Source: an uncultured Mediterraneibacter sp.
Lineage (GTDB): Bacteria; Bacillota; Clostridia; Lachnospirales; Lachnospiraceae
Direction: 5' to 3'
Assembly: GCA_934309345.1 (NCBI GenBank)
Contig: CAKRDD010000008.1
Span: forward strand, 68,349 to 132,348
DNA: 64,000 nucleotides
Shown: positions 49,360 to 58,890 of the stretch, in pieces
Layout: each line of letters opens with the position of its first letter
Position numbering within the stretch: position 1 is the first letter of the stretch
The notes under the pieces: model-generated
Told to the model about the DNA's origin: nothing
Seen by the model: the letters and a program-made list of their open reading frames with translations, nothing else
Database searches by the model: none
Program-made: the position numbers and the translations under genes

Positions 49360-50274
49360 TTAGAATAATTTTGACGGGTAAACTCCTTCTTCAATCAATC
49401 CACGAAGGGCTGCTGTTACAGATTCTTTGTCTTCTTTGTACGTCACGCCAAACCACTGGTCATGTGACTGCAGTACTTTTACTTCCAGTTTGCCATCATT
49501 TAATAGATCTCCAATCATTGTCGGAAGCAGGTATTCTGCTTTTAAATCTGTACTTTCTGTTTTCTCAAGGAACTCATCAAATCCCGTCTTAAGAATCTCA
49601 AAAAATTCAGGTGTAATCCCCCACATATTCATAGATACCGGTGAATCAACGTCGAGGAATACATCCCCATCCTCTTTGTGGATCACAGCTTTTCCATCTT
49701 CTTTTTCGATGTTATGTGTCTCTTCAATGTCTGCAAGCATGCCATGTCCGTCTACTTTGCACACACCTCTGGTCACGCCACCGTTATCACTCAATGTATT
49801 TTTCAATACAAAGCTGACCATGCAAATCTGCATTATATCAACAGATGGAAGGTTTGTCAAATAACCGTATGCTTCTTTAAATGCTTCTTTCCCATAATAA
49901 TCATCTGCATTGATTACAAGGAATGGGGCATCTACCACATCTTTACAGCAAAGGATTGCCTGACCTGTTCCCCACGGCTTTGTTCTTCCTGTGAATTTTC
50001 CACTGAATTTTTCCGGTATATCATCAAGCTCTTGAAATGCATATGCCACTTCTACTTCTTTTTCAATACGGTTGCCAATGATCTCTTTAAAATCTTTCTC
50101 AAGATCTTTGCGGATAACAAATACAACTTTGTCAAACCCTGCTTCTAATGCATCATAGATGGAGTAGTCCATAATAATCTCTCCATTTGGTCCAATCGGA
50201 GCCAACTGCTTGATTCCGCCTCCAAAACGACTTCCAATACCTGCCGCCATGATTACCAATGTTGCTTTGCTCAT
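49360..50274 (-). CDS. Nucleotidyltransferase (sugar-1-phosphate type)
   Basis: 304 residues. N-terminal NTP-binding loop VIMAAGIGSRFGGGIKQL, then PIGPNGEIIMDYSIYDA, TKPWGTGQAILCCKDV and NADDYYGKEAF with the metal-binding Asp. Similar in outline to RmlA/GalU-type enzymes but the GSRFGGGIKQ loop is that of a separate clade common in Clostridia. Likely makes a nucleotide sugar for surface polymers; the substrate is not known. Upstream of and close to the LCP gene. Confidence 0.85.
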   Translation of the reverse strand: MSKATLVIMAAGIGSRFGGGIKQLAPIGPNGEIIMDYSIYDALEAGFDKVVFVIRKDLEKDFKEIIGNRIEKEVEVAYAFQELDDIPEKFSGKFTGRTKPWGTGQAILCCKDVVDAPFLVINADDYYGKEAFKEAYGYLTNLPSVDIMQICMVSFVLKNTLSDNGGVTRGVCKVDGHGMLADIEETHNIEKEDGKAVIHKEDGDVFLDVDSPVSMNMWGITPEFFEILKTGFDEFLEKTESTDLKAEYLLPTMIGDLLNDGKLEVKVLQSHDQWFGVTYKEDKESVTAALRGLIEEGVYPSKLF

Positions 50275-50331
50275 TTCTTTTTCCTCCTAATGTCTCTTCA
50301 ATATTATAATATACCGGTTTATAAACACCAC

Positions 50332-50607
50332 TTATTCTCCCAATCCATCTTTCACAAGTTGAATCATATCTGAAAGTGCTGTCTCTTCGTCTTCTCCTTC
50401 ACAAATAATTGTAATTTCATCTCCGCTTTTTATACATGCTCCCAGTACACTTAATACACTTTTGGCATTTGCATTTACTTCTTCATTTTTCATCTTCTTG
50501 TACACTGTGATCTTGCTCTTATACTGCATCGCAGTTTTGCAAAACAATCCTGCCGGTCTCAGATGAAGTCCTGTTGGATTTTTGATCACTACTTTATCGC
50601 TTACCAT
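50332..50607 (-). CDS. HPr-family phosphocarrier protein
   Basis: 91 residues. HPr fold with the phosphorylatable His15 in PTGLHLRPAG and a possible regulatory Ser50 in NANAKSVLSVLG. HPr carries phosphate from enzyme I to sugar-specific PTS enzymes; Ser-phosphorylated forms act in carbon control. No ptsI follows, and the region after His reads LRPAG rather than ARPAT, so this may be a paralogue rather than the main HPr. It has its own strong promoter. Confidence 0.9.
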   Translation of the reverse strand: MVSDKVVIKNPTGLHLRPAGLFCKTAMQYKSKITVYKKMKNEEVNANAKSVLSVLGACIKSGDEITIICEGEDEETALSDMIQLVKDGLGE

Positions 50608-50656
50608 GTTATTCTCCTATTCTATCCCTCTGATAGTTTGAAGTTTTAACTCCAAT

Positions 50657-50685
50657 ATCATATAATATGCATCGAAAACTGTCAA
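50657..50685 (-). promoter_or_regulatory. Promoter of the HPr-like gene
   Basis: Minus-strand TTGACA (50680-50685), 17-base spacer, TATGAT (50657-50662), 50 bases before the start codon. Confidence 0.8.
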
Positions 50686-50747
50686 TGCCGGCCTTCTTAA
50701 TTCTTTTTTAATTTAAGCCTGTGTTTTTTAATTTATATGAAATATCA

Positions 50748-52037
50748 CTAATTTGTCTCAGAGTCATTTTTCGGTTGTTCATCCTCTGAGGATTCTTTTT
50801 CAGTCAATGTAAACTGCACTGACACTGGTTTCGTCAATGTCACTCCATCTGGAAGGTCTACTTCTACCGGTATGTCATAAGTGCCTTCTTTCGTATAATT
50901 CTGGAGATTTACCGATACTGCATTACTGATATCCAAACTGTCCAGCGTATCTTTCTCTCCCTGAAATACAAGTGTTACCTCAGCATCCGGCTCATAACTT
51001 ACCTGAAGATTTTTTGCCAGATAATTCTGTTTAATGGATGCAACCATAAACTCGATTGTGCGGTTTCCCAATTGCTCGATCATTGCAGTTGCTGTAACCT
51101 TTCCCGATGCGCCTTCAATAAGTTCTACCCCTTCCGGCAGATACTCTGTAATATCAAATAACTTCTCCACCTTCTCTGTTGCTCCATCAATAGACAATTC
51201 AGATGATGGAATGTTGATGCTTTCAATCTTGGATAAGGCCTCTTCTTTTCCACAAACCTGTACACTCGCCGGTTCACTCGAACAACCGAGATATTCATAT
51301 CCATCTGCCGGTGTTCCAGATGCTTCAAATTTCAGTGGAACTGTCTTGATCCTCAATACTGTCACATCAACAGTGATTCCATCTTCTCCAAGATTATTAC
51401 TCAGCTGCCCCTGATTGATTACATTTCCCGATGCATCGTATAAAACAAGTTCTGCTGCAAGTTCTTCATCTTTTGAAATTCCATCTACATTAATCTTCGC
51501 TACGGCTTTATCAATTGATTTTACTGTTGATTCCGCTCCTGTAATCGTTATTTTTTCCGGATTAACCTTCATCTCTCCAATCTGATAGCCGTCACGTTGA
51601 GTTCCTGTTGTGCTCACAGTCAGTGTAAACACATTCTTACCTGTTGGTTCTGTCTTAATCTGTATATTTTTCGGAACAGACTCAGCTGACTGATAGGAAC
51701 CACTATACTTTGGAATAGACACTGAAATTGGTACCAGTCCTGTTCTGGAATCCATTTCTTTGATATCTGCCGTAGCCACAATATCATCTGACTTAATCTG
51801 CTGGATTACTGAACGCTTTGCATAAACAACTACATTTACATTCTGTTCATCTAAAACCGTATAAACTTCTCCGCCCTGTGTTATCACATCATCGTTCGAT
51901 ATCGTAACTTTGATGTTTGTATAGGTTGATCTCGTAACCGGATTAGCAACATTCGCAACAATCAGCCAAAGAAATGTTGCAAAAACAAATGCAACAATCT
52001 TAAGTGGAAGATTCGTTGTCAATTTGTATTTTTTCAT
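50748..52037 (-). CDS. cdaR: CdaA regulator CdaR (YbbR-domain protein)
   Basis: About 429 residues. One N-terminal membrane helix (LKIVAFVFATFLWLIVANV), then several YbbR repeats: ITQGGEVYTVLDEQNVNVVV, ITITGAESTVKSIDKAVAKI, SVQVCGKEEALSKIESINIP, and a fourth copy before an acidic tail. CdaR is an extracytoplasmic modulator of the diadenylate cyclase CdaA. The ATG at 52037 overlaps the cdaA stop as ATGA; an upstream ATG at 52049 is possible. The usual third gene, glmM, is not in the window. Confidence 0.92.
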   Translation of the reverse strand: MKKYKLTTNLPLKIVAFVFATFLWLIVANVANPVTRSTYTNIKVTISNDDVITQGGEVYTVLDEQNVNVVVYAKRSVIQQIKSDDIVATADIKEMDSRTGLVPISVSIPKYSGSYQSAESVPKNIQIKTEPTGKNVFTLTVSTTGTQRDGYQIGEMKVNPEKITITGAESTVKSIDKAVAKINVDGISKDEELAAELVLYDASGNVINQGQLSNNLGEDGITVDVTVLRIKTVPLKFEASGTPADGYEYLGCSSEPASVQVCGKEEALSKIESINIPSSELSIDGATEKVEKLFDITEYLPEGVELIEGASGKVTATAMIEQLGNRTIEFMVASIKQNYLAKNLQVSYEPDAEVTLVFQGEKDTLDSLDISNAVSVNLQNYTKEGTYDIPVEVDLPDGVTLTKPVSVQFTLTEKESSEDEQPKNDSETN

Positions 52038-52900
52038 GATCTGTGCCATCCTTTCCGTATAGAAAACCTGTTCTTTGTCTCTGTCTTTCTATACTGAATC
52101 TGGCTTAACTGGTTACGAAGCTCCTCTTCATTAATAGCGCGAAGCAGCCGTCCTCCCGAAGCTACAGAAACAAGTCCCGTTTCTTCTGAAACAACAATCA
52201 CAAGAGCATCGCAAACCTCACTCATTCCCAATGCGGCACGGTGTCTTGTCCCTAAATCTTTACTAATTGTCATGTTATCCGAAAGTGGCAGGTAACATGT
52301 TGCTGATGTGATTCTGTCCCCTCTGATAATGACCGCACCGTCATGAAGTGGGGTGTTGTGTTCGAAAATATTGATCAGTACCTGAGAAGATACTTTACAG
52401 TCAAGCTCAATTCCTGTCATTTCATACTCTGTCAACTGAATTACCTGTTCCACTACAATCAGTGCTCCTGTACATACGCTTCCCATAGAATAGCAGGCTC
52501 TTACGATGCTATCCAGCGTTTCGTCAGAAAACCTCTGATTTTCTTTATTTTTATCAAACGGATTGATGTTACTAAATAAATTCTTCTCTCCCAGTTTCTC
52601 CAGTGCCCTTCTCAGTTCCGGCTGGAAAACAACAACCGCCGCAATCGCTAATACATTAATAGACTCTCTTGCCAGATACAGAATCGTATTCATTTGGAAA
52701 AGCCATGCCAGAAGAATAAATCCACCCAACATAAGAATTCCACGCAGAAGCATCCAGGCTTTTGTGTTCTTGATCCAGAGCATGATTTCATAGACAATAA
52801 TCGTCACAATCAGAATCTCTATGATATCTTTTATCTGTATATGTGGAAAATACATTCCATTTGAGTAATTTCTTATAAAATTCTGAATCCACTCTATCAT
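52034..52900 (-). CDS. cdaA: Diadenylate cyclase CdaA
   Basis: Makes c-di-AMP, which controls potassium and wall homeostasis. 288 residues. Three N-terminal membrane helices (to about 90), then the DAC domain: HNTPLHDGAVIIRGDRI (active-site DGA) and KDLGTRHRAALGMSE (RHR motif). AAGGTGGTGA ends eight bases before the ATG at 52900, which is preferred to the GTG codons at 52915 and 52912. Confidence 0.96.
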   Translation of the reverse strand: MIEWIQNFIRNYSNGMYFPHIQIKDIIEILIVTIIVYEIMLWIKNTKAWMLLRGILMLGGFILLAWLFQMNTILYLARESINVLAIAAVVVFQPELRRALEKLGEKNLFSNINPFDKNKENQRFSDETLDSIVRACYSMGSVCTGALIVVEQVIQLTEYEMTGIELDCKVSSQVLINIFEHNTPLHDGAVIIRGDRITSATCYLPLSDNMTISKDLGTRHRAALGMSEVCDALVIVVSEETGLVSVASGGRLLRAINEEELRNQLSQIQYRKTETKNRFSIRKGWHRS

Positions 52901-52965
52901 CTCAAGTCTCACCACCTTATGTAATCACTCGTTGCTATGCTCGCTTGCATCTTTTTCTTTGCTGA

Positions 52966-54135
52966 TCACTCTTTTTTCTCTTCATTCTGATCCAATCCCA
53001 ATTCTTTACTCAGACTTCTTGTCAAAAGAATATCTTCCGTCATGTTTGAATCATTAAAAATTGTTGTCTGTGCAAGATCAGACTCTTTTTTCAGTTGTTC
53101 TGGCTGATTTCCATCCTCTTTCTGTTCAACTTCTTTCAAATCTGAACCTTCCGACACTGCAGTATTGTTTTCTGTCTCTGAAACATTCGTCGGATCTGGT
53201 TCCTGCTCCTGATGTTCTGTAATATGTTTTACCTGTTTTTCAGGCATCTGAACTCCTACTTTCGGAACCGCCTTTACATAATAATAGTATTCGTCATCTT
53301 CGAACTGAACATTCTCTGTTCTTGAATAATCTACAGAGAAAAAAATTACCTCGAGGAACAGTCCTGTCAAAACACCAAGAATCCCACTGAAGATCATCAT
53401 CATATAAGACATATGAAGTCCCAGGGAGATATTTCCCGATGCGACTACGATCACACAAATGGCTGCTCCTGTTGCTGATGCGATCTTCCAGGAATGATCG
53501 ACTGGCCGGTTCTTAATTCCGTTCACTACCAGAATCCCAATCACTACTGCAAACAGCATGACCCACATCTCTTGATATCCTACAAACTGTTTTGTAAAAT
53601 TTGTTAAGGTTCCTATCATTGTTGTCCCATCTGTGCCTTTCAGTGCTGTTGCAGAAGCTTTAATCAGGTGAAGCAGGTAATAAGCAAGTATTCCACAGGA
53701 CGCAGGAACAATCCACACTGCAGTACCCAATACTCCAAATACAACTGGTATTACCAATGGGATTTTCATACCAAAGGCTACTGCTGTCAACAGAATCAGC
53801 CAGCTCTTCTCCGGAGCAAAACGAAAATAAAAAATATACATGAGTAAAAATAATATAAGCGTAACTCCAGCTATTGGCATAGATAATGTATATAAATGAA
53901 CTACGATCAGCACCGTTGCTGCTGCTGTCATAACAACCAACGGAAGAAATGTGCAGACTACCGCCAGGCCAACTGTACAAAAAACAGAAGATGCCATCTT
54001 CATGAATCCAATATTCGAATTAATCAGGTTAAACACCAAAAGTGCAAGTAAAAACTGTGCTCCCTTTCGAACTGCCAGAGAGTGCGAAACATAAATCTGT
54101 TTAAATCTTTCCCTGAGAACCAGTAAATTGTTCAT
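52966..54135 (-). CDS. Polytopic membrane protein with acidic C-terminal tail, unknown function
   Basis: 389 residues. About ten hydrophobic segments to residue ~265, then a motif VQFEDDEYYYYVKAVPKVGV and a ~110-residue Glu/Gln/Asn-rich cytoplasmic tail (QVKHITEHQEQEPDPTN, QPEQLKKESDLAQTT). I recognise no catalytic motif. It overlaps the 135-residue gene by 4 bases (ATGA) and precedes cdaA by 66 bases, so a role linked to CdaA/CdaR or to the wall is possible but is inference only. Confidence 0.7.
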   Translation of the reverse strand: MNNLLVLRERFKQIYVSHSLAVRKGAQFLLALLVFNLINSNIGFMKMASSVFCTVGLAVVCTFLPLVVMTAAATVLIVVHLYTLSMPIAGVTLILFLLMYIFYFRFAPEKSWLILLTAVAFGMKIPLVIPVVFGVLGTAVWIVPASCGILAYYLLHLIKASATALKGTDGTTMIGTLTNFTKQFVGYQEMWVMLFAVVIGILVVNGIKNRPVDHSWKIASATGAAICVIVVASGNISLGLHMSYMMMIFSGILGVLTGLFLEVIFFSVDYSRTENVQFEDDEYYYYVKAVPKVGVQMPEKQVKHITEHQEQEPDPTNVSETENNTAVSEGSDLKEVEQKEDGNQPEQLKKESDLAQTTIFNDSNMTEDILLTRSLSKELGLDQNEEKKE

Positions 54136-54539
54136 TCTTCATTCTTCTCCTTTTTATACATCTTCTCTAAACGAGACAAATTACGATAATAGCGCTTTAC
54201 ATTCTGTTTGGCTGCTGTATGTTTCCTCTTGTAAAAGCTACTTGCGCAAACACCATATATAACCAGAAGAACTATGTAACCGGCAAGTGCTGCGATCAAA
54301 AGAACAAATAATTTCAAAATCGTCAGATCTGCAGACAGGCTGTCACTTGAATAAATGCAAATACCAACAAATAAAATTGCATAACCAATCGTAACCCAGA
54401 TCAATGAGATCCATGTCTTAAAGCTTGCATAGTCTTTCCTGTAATAGTCGGCAATTTTAAAATCCTCTTTATGTTCTTTCTCATATATCGACATTCTTGT
54501 CATCAAACGTATCCTGGATTTATCTAACATATCTGACAT
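54132..54539 (-). CDS. Two-pass membrane protein, unknown function
   Basis: 135 residues. A basic N-terminus (MLDKSRIRLMTRMSIYEK), two hydrophobic helices (about 50-72 and 80-103) and a basic C-terminal coiled-coil-like tail (NVKRYYRNLSRLEKMYKKEK). Topology predicts both ends in the cytoplasm. Translationally coupled to the polytopic protein that follows. No named family recognised. Confidence 0.65.
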   Translation of the reverse strand: MSDMLDKSRIRLMTRMSIYEKEHKEDFKIADYYRKDYASFKTWISLIWVTIGYAILFVGICIYSSDSLSADLTILKLFVLLIAALAGYIVLLVIYGVCASSFYKRKHTAAKQNVKRYYRNLSRLEKMYKKEKNEE

Positions 54540-54577
54540 TCACCTTTCCAGATTTCTCTCCTAAGTATACCATATGT

Positions 54578-55252
54578 TCAGATACCTTGTCCAATGCTTA
54601 GAGTCAAAAAGTAGACATTTTCAACACCTGCTTTTTTCAGGATTCCTGCGGCACGTTCTATTGTACTTCCGGTTGTGTAAATATCATCGATCAAAAGAAG
54701 GTTCTGACATGGATTCCATGCTTTTGAAACTGCAAATGCACCCTGCAGATTTCTGTGTCTCTGCTCCCCATCCATCTCCTTTAAAGGCCGGGTTTTCTTA
54801 ATCCGATATAAAACGTCTTTTTCCATAGGAATCCCCATACATTCTGATAACTGCTTTGCTAAAAGTTCTGCCTGATTATATCCTCGTTTTCTCATTTTCG
54901 ATCTATGTAATGGAATTGGAATAATTGCCTGAATCCTCCATCTTTGAATCTGAAATTCAAACTCATCTGCCAGCTCTTTCCCAAAGATTTCTGCATAATA
55001 TCGCTTGTTGTGATATTTCAACCGATATACTGAATTTGAAACCGGCGGAATATGAACCCACAGGCTGCGTCCTTGTTCATAATTACTTTTTCTTCTTTCA
55101 CAGTCCCTGCAATACTCTTTTGTCTCATCTTCCAACGGTTTTCCACAATGGATACATTTTGTTTCTCCCACCTTAACAACCTGTTTTCTACAGTCATTGC
55201 AAATACCTTTCGGACTAATTTCCTGACAGAACGGACATTTTTTTGGATACAT
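54578..55252 (-). CDS. comF: ComF family phosphoribosyltransferase-like protein
   Basis: 224 residues. Two zinc-binding Cys pairs at the N-terminus (CPFC, CNDC, then CIHC and CRDC), PIPLHRSKMRKRGYNQAELLA and the PRPP-binding LLIDDIYTTGSTIERA. ComFC in naturally competent bacteria acts in DNA uptake after transport, but many non-competent Clostridia carry it. It starts 5 bases after recD2 ends, so both are in one transcript. Confidence 0.93.
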   Translation of the reverse strand: MYPKKCPFCQEISPKGICNDCRKQVVKVGETKCIHCGKPLEDETKEYCRDCERRKSNYEQGRSLWVHIPPVSNSVYRLKYHNKRYYAEIFGKELADEFEFQIQRWRIQAIIPIPLHRSKMRKRGYNQAELLAKQLSECMGIPMEKDVLYRIKKTRPLKEMDGEQRHRNLQGAFAVSKAWNPCQNLLLIDDIYTTGSTIERAAGILKKAGVENVYFLTLSIGQGI

Positions 55253-55257
55253 TTTTT

Positions 55258-57468
55258 CTAAAATTCTTTGATTCGCTCGTCTAAACTTGTAAATCTTCCC
55301 TGTTCGCTTTTGTTTTCGATCATTTCCTGAAATGTTAATTCACTCCCTACTATTGTTAAACATTTTTTTGCCCGTGTCACTGCTGTGTAAAGCAGATTCC
55401 TGTTATATAGTAACTTTGGTCCTGGAAGAAGCGGAATAATAACTGCCGGATACTCACTCCCCTGAGATTTATGCACTGTAATCGCATAGGCAAGTTCTAA
55501 CTCATCTGTCATATCGTATCCATATTTTACCTTTCTTCCCTCATCATATTCCACGATAACTGTTTCCGTATATTCATTAATTTCATCAATGACTCCCATG
55601 TCACCGTTAAAAACTCCGATTCCTTTGTCAACTGTTAGTCCAAATCTGGTAGATACTTCCCATTCTAATTGATAATTATTTTTAATCTGCATTACTTTAT
55701 CACCTTCACGGAACAATCTACCATTAATTTCTTTCTCCGTTTTTTTTGAATCTGAAGGATTCAGGTATTGCTGTAGAATCACATTCAATCGTTCTACACC
55801 CAGCAACCCCTTACGTGTTGGTGTCATCACCTGGATTTCATTTGGGTCGGCCTGCACATATCTGGGTAATTTCTTCTGTATTAAAGTAATAACGACGCTA
55901 ATGATCGTATTCGCATCCTGTCGTTTTAAGAAGAAGAAATCCCGGCTTTTATTATCAATTGTAACCGGTTCTCCTGCATTGATCTTATGAGCATTTACTA
56001 CAATATCACTCTCTCCTGCCTGACGGAAAATCTTTGTAAGCGTCACTACGTGAAATTTTTCTGAATGTATGATATCTTTTAACACACTTCCTGGTCCCAC
56101 GGACGGAAGCTGATCCACATCTCCTACAAGAATAAGTCTTGTTCCAGGAATAACCGCTGATAAAAGTGCATGCATCAGATTCAGATCAACCATGGACATC
56201 TCATCTATAATGATAACATCTGTCTCAAGTGGATTCTCTCTGTTTCTCAAAAATCCACCTACGCTGTTCTCTTCCTCCGGATTTCCGCTCACTTCAAGTA
56301 GTCTGTGAATCGTCTGGGCTTCATATCCTGTTGCCTCTGTCATTCGCTTTGCCGCGCGTCCTGTTGGTGCTGCAAGAAGGATACTCATTCCTTCGCTTTC
56401 AAAAAATTGAATCATCGTATTGATCGTTGTCGTCTTACCTGTACCCGGTCCTCCTGTCAATATGAGGAGACCATGTTTAATAGCTTCTATAACAGCTCTG
56501 TGCTGCATTGGATCCAATTCTATCTTTTCTTTTTGTTCTACTTTTTTCAGACGTTTCTCCATCATATCTTCCGGCATCTGACAGTCAATATCAAGATCAT
56601 TAAGCATTTTCGCGGTATTCAATTCCAAATAATAATAATGTGCCGGATAAATGCGAATTTCCTCATCCACTTCTTTCATAACTGTTTTCCGCTCTATGCA
56701 CAGATCCATGACGTACTTCTCAATATCTTCAAGATCAACTCCTAAAAGTGCATTTGCCCTTCGAAGCAATATATTCTGAGGTAAATAAATATGTCCCTCG
56801 CCAACTGCCTGCTGTAATATATAAAATAAACCACTCCGTATACGATAATCTGAATCTGTATGTATGCCGATTTTGGATGCAATTTCATCTGCAGTCTTAA
56901 ATCCGATTCCTTCAATATTATCTGCCAGCTGATATGGGTTTTCTTCCAATACTTTATACACTTTCATTCCGTAATACTGATAAATTTTGGCTGCCAGCTT
57001 TGTGGAAATACCGTATTTCTGCAGATAAATCATGGCTTTCCGCATATCCTTCTTTTCTTCGAGCTGAGAGGCGATTTCCTGTGCTTTTCTCTCACTGATT
57101 CCTTTGATCTCCGCAAGTCTTTCCGGTTCTTCTTCAATAATGCGGAAAGTATCCTCTTTAAACTTTTTCACGATTCGACCAGCCAGTGCCGCACCCACAC
57201 CTTTCACTGCTCCGGATCCAAGATATCGTTCAATAGAAACAATATCTTCTGGTTCTTTCACTTTATAATGAGAAATCTTCAACTGCTTGCCATAAACATT
57301 ATGATTCACATATTCTCCTTGAATTTCAAGAAGTTCTCCTTCATTAATATAGTTCAGACTTCCCACGCATGTCACTTCACCATCATCATGTTCTATATGG
57401 AATACTGTATACCCATTGTCAGAATTTCTATATACAATATGACTCACATACCCTGTAACTGTTTCCAC
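55258..57468 (-). CDS. recD2: RecD2 DNA helicase
   Basis: 736 residues. 5'-3' helicase of the RecD2/YrrC type, without RecBC. OB-like N-terminal domain (METVTGYVSHIVYRNSDNGY), helix-hairpin-helix repeats (IKGISERKAQEIAS), then SF1B motifs: Walker A GGPGTGKTT near 340, DEMSMVDL (motif II), VGDVDQLPSVGPGSVL, TKIFRQA and the C-terminal AITVHKSQGSEYPAVI (UvrD-like motif). Normal length. Confidence 0.95.
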   Translation of the reverse strand: METVTGYVSHIVYRNSDNGYTVFHIEHDDGEVTCVGSLNYINEGELLEIQGEYVNHNVYGKQLKISHYKVKEPEDIVSIERYLGSGAVKGVGAALAGRIVKKFKEDTFRIIEEEPERLAEIKGISERKAQEIASQLEEKKDMRKAMIYLQKYGISTKLAAKIYQYYGMKVYKVLEENPYQLADNIEGIGFKTADEIASKIGIHTDSDYRIRSGLFYILQQAVGEGHIYLPQNILLRRANALLGVDLEDIEKYVMDLCIERKTVMKEVDEEIRIYPAHYYYLELNTAKMLNDLDIDCQMPEDMMEKRLKKVEQKEKIELDPMQHRAVIEAIKHGLLILTGGPGTGKTTTINTMIQFFESEGMSILLAAPTGRAAKRMTEATGYEAQTIHRLLEVSGNPEEENSVGGFLRNRENPLETDVIIIDEMSMVDLNLMHALLSAVIPGTRLILVGDVDQLPSVGPGSVLKDIIHSEKFHVVTLTKIFRQAGESDIVVNAHKINAGEPVTIDNKSRDFFFLKRQDANTIISVVITLIQKKLPRYVQADPNEIQVMTPTRKGLLGVERLNVILQQYLNPSDSKKTEKEINGRLFREGDKVMQIKNNYQLEWEVSTRFGLTVDKGIGVFNGDMGVIDEINEYTETVIVEYDEGRKVKYGYDMTDELELAYAITVHKSQGSEYPAVIIPLLPGPKLLYNRNLLYTAVTRAKKCLTIVGSELTFQEMIENKSEQGRFTSLDERIKEF

Positions 57469-57509
57469 ACTTTTTCCTCTCTTCTTTGTATCTTTTTTTC
57501 TATTTATAT

Positions 57510-57543
57510 GCAGAAAAAGGGTGTGTTCCTGTTATACACACCC
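57510..57543 (-). terminator. Terminator after mreB
   Basis: Stem GGGTGTGT/ACACACCC (57519-57526 with 57536-57543), 9-base loop, followed on the minus strand by TTTTTCTG. Confidence 0.85.
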
Positions 57544-57607
57544 CTTGTAATTAAATCTTCTTCTCTCAGAACCTGACATTTCAAATTCTTTTTCAGAATT
57601 CTTTCTC

Positions 57608-58600
57608 TTAAAATTCTTTTCTTCCACTCATAAATTCTACAAACTGTCCGGTACCAATTGCAACAACTTTCATTGGATCCTCCGCTGTCATCGTATTAAT
57701 TCCCGTTCTCTCTTCAATCAATTCTTCCAGACCGCGAAGAAGTGCTCCTCCTCCGGTAAGAACAATTCCCCGATCAAGGATGTCTGCTGACAATTCCGGC
57801 GGAGTCTGCTCAAGTACCCCAATTACAGCTTCTACAATCTGCCCGGTAGATTCTCTTAAAGCTTCTTCTGTCTCAGATGAAGTCACTGTAACTGTCTTCG
57901 GAAGCCCTGTTACCAGATTACGCCCTCTGACTTCCATCTTCTCTTCTTCTACAAGTGGGTAAGTCGTTCCAATCTTAATCTTGATATCTTCTGCTGTTCT
58001 TTCTCCAATCAGAAGATTATGTTTCTTTCTCATATAGCGTACGATTGCTTCATCGAAATCATCACCCGCTATCTTAATTGATGTATTCACAACTGTTCCA
58101 CCCAGCGAAATAACTGCAATATCTGCTGTACCGCCACCGATATCAACAATCATATTTCCACAAGGCTTTGAAATATCTATCCCTGCTCCTATTGCTGCTG
58201 CCACAGGTTCTTCAATCAGATGAACTTCTCTTGCTCCGGCTGCAAATGTAGCCTCTTCCACTGCTTTTTTTTCTACTTCTGTAACACCACTTGGTACACA
58301 GATACTGATTCTCGGCTTCTTAAATGTACGTTTTCCCAGAGCTTTCTGAACAAAATACTTAATCATCTTCTCCGTCACGGTATAATCAGAGATTACTCCT
58401 TGTCTGAGTGGTCTTACTGCAATAATATTCCCCGGTGTTCTTCCAAGCATCAGACGCGCTTCTTCACCAATTGCCTTGATCACATTCGTATCACGATCAA
58501 ATGCGACAACTGATGGTTCTTTCAGAACAACCCCTTTTCCTTTCACATATACCAGTACACTGGCTGTCCCCAAATCTATTCCAAGATCTACTGACATCAT
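57608..58600 (-). CDS. mreB: Rod-shape actin homologue MreB/Mbl
   Basis: 330 residues. Bacterial actin that organises lateral wall synthesis. Phosphate-1 motif GIDLGTASVLVYVKGKGVVL, adenosine/phosphate-2 motif NMIVDIGGGTADIAVI and GIVLTGGGALLRGLEEL. The KGKGVVLKEPSVVA stretch is closer to Mbl than to MreB. No mreC or mreD follows, as usual for a stand-alone mbl. Start could be the second Met at 58597. Confidence 0.93.
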   Translation of the reverse strand: MMSVDLGIDLGTASVLVYVKGKGVVLKEPSVVAFDRDTNVIKAIGEEARLMLGRTPGNIIAVRPLRQGVISDYTVTEKMIKYFVQKALGKRTFKKPRISICVPSGVTEVEKKAVEEATFAAGAREVHLIEEPVAAAIGAGIDISKPCGNMIVDIGGGTADIAVISLGGTVVNTSIKIAGDDFDEAIVRYMRKKHNLLIGERTAEDIKIKIGTTYPLVEEEKMEVRGRNLVTGLPKTVTVTSSETEEALRESTGQIVEAVIGVLEQTPPELSADILDRGIVLTGGGALLRGLEELIEERTGINTMTAEDPMKVVAIGTGQFVEFMSGRKEF

Positions 58601-58813
58601 AATTTCTATATCTCCCTTCTAAAACGCTCTTTTACTGTTCTCAGCAATCTTCTGCAAATAAATAACCTTGTCTGTTACTGATTCCAGCATTCTCTTTCCT
58701 CAATCAAGTGTCTTTTGTCCCTTGAAGGGGTTTATCGTTACTGTTTTTTTCACTATTTACTGTTGTCAATATTATGTAACCAAAACAGTAATGTTTTATC
58801 ATCCGCATACTTT

Positions 58814-58842
58814 AGTATAATAGACTTCGCCTAAAATAGAAA
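58814..58842 (-). promoter_or_regulatory. Candidate mreB promoter
   Basis: Minus-strand TTTCTA (58837-58842), 17-base spacer, TATACT (58814-58819), over 200 bases before the start codon. The long leader (58601-58812) shows no recognisable riboswitch or other feature. A TTGACA at 58764-58769 has no -10 partner. Confidence 0.4.
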
Positions 58843-58890
58843 GGCATTTTTTGCATATATTTTACGACTTTTTTCGACTTTTTTTCGTCT

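Noticed and set aside
56860..57576. Plus-strand 238-residue frame antisense to recD2
   Set aside because: Composition is that of an antisense shadow (Phe/Ile/Cys/His-rich) and the opposite strand is a full RecD2.
58764..58769. TTGACA upstream of mreB as a promoter
   Set aside because: No acceptable -10 box at 16-18 bases; the region 17 bases downstream reads AAACAG on the minus strand.
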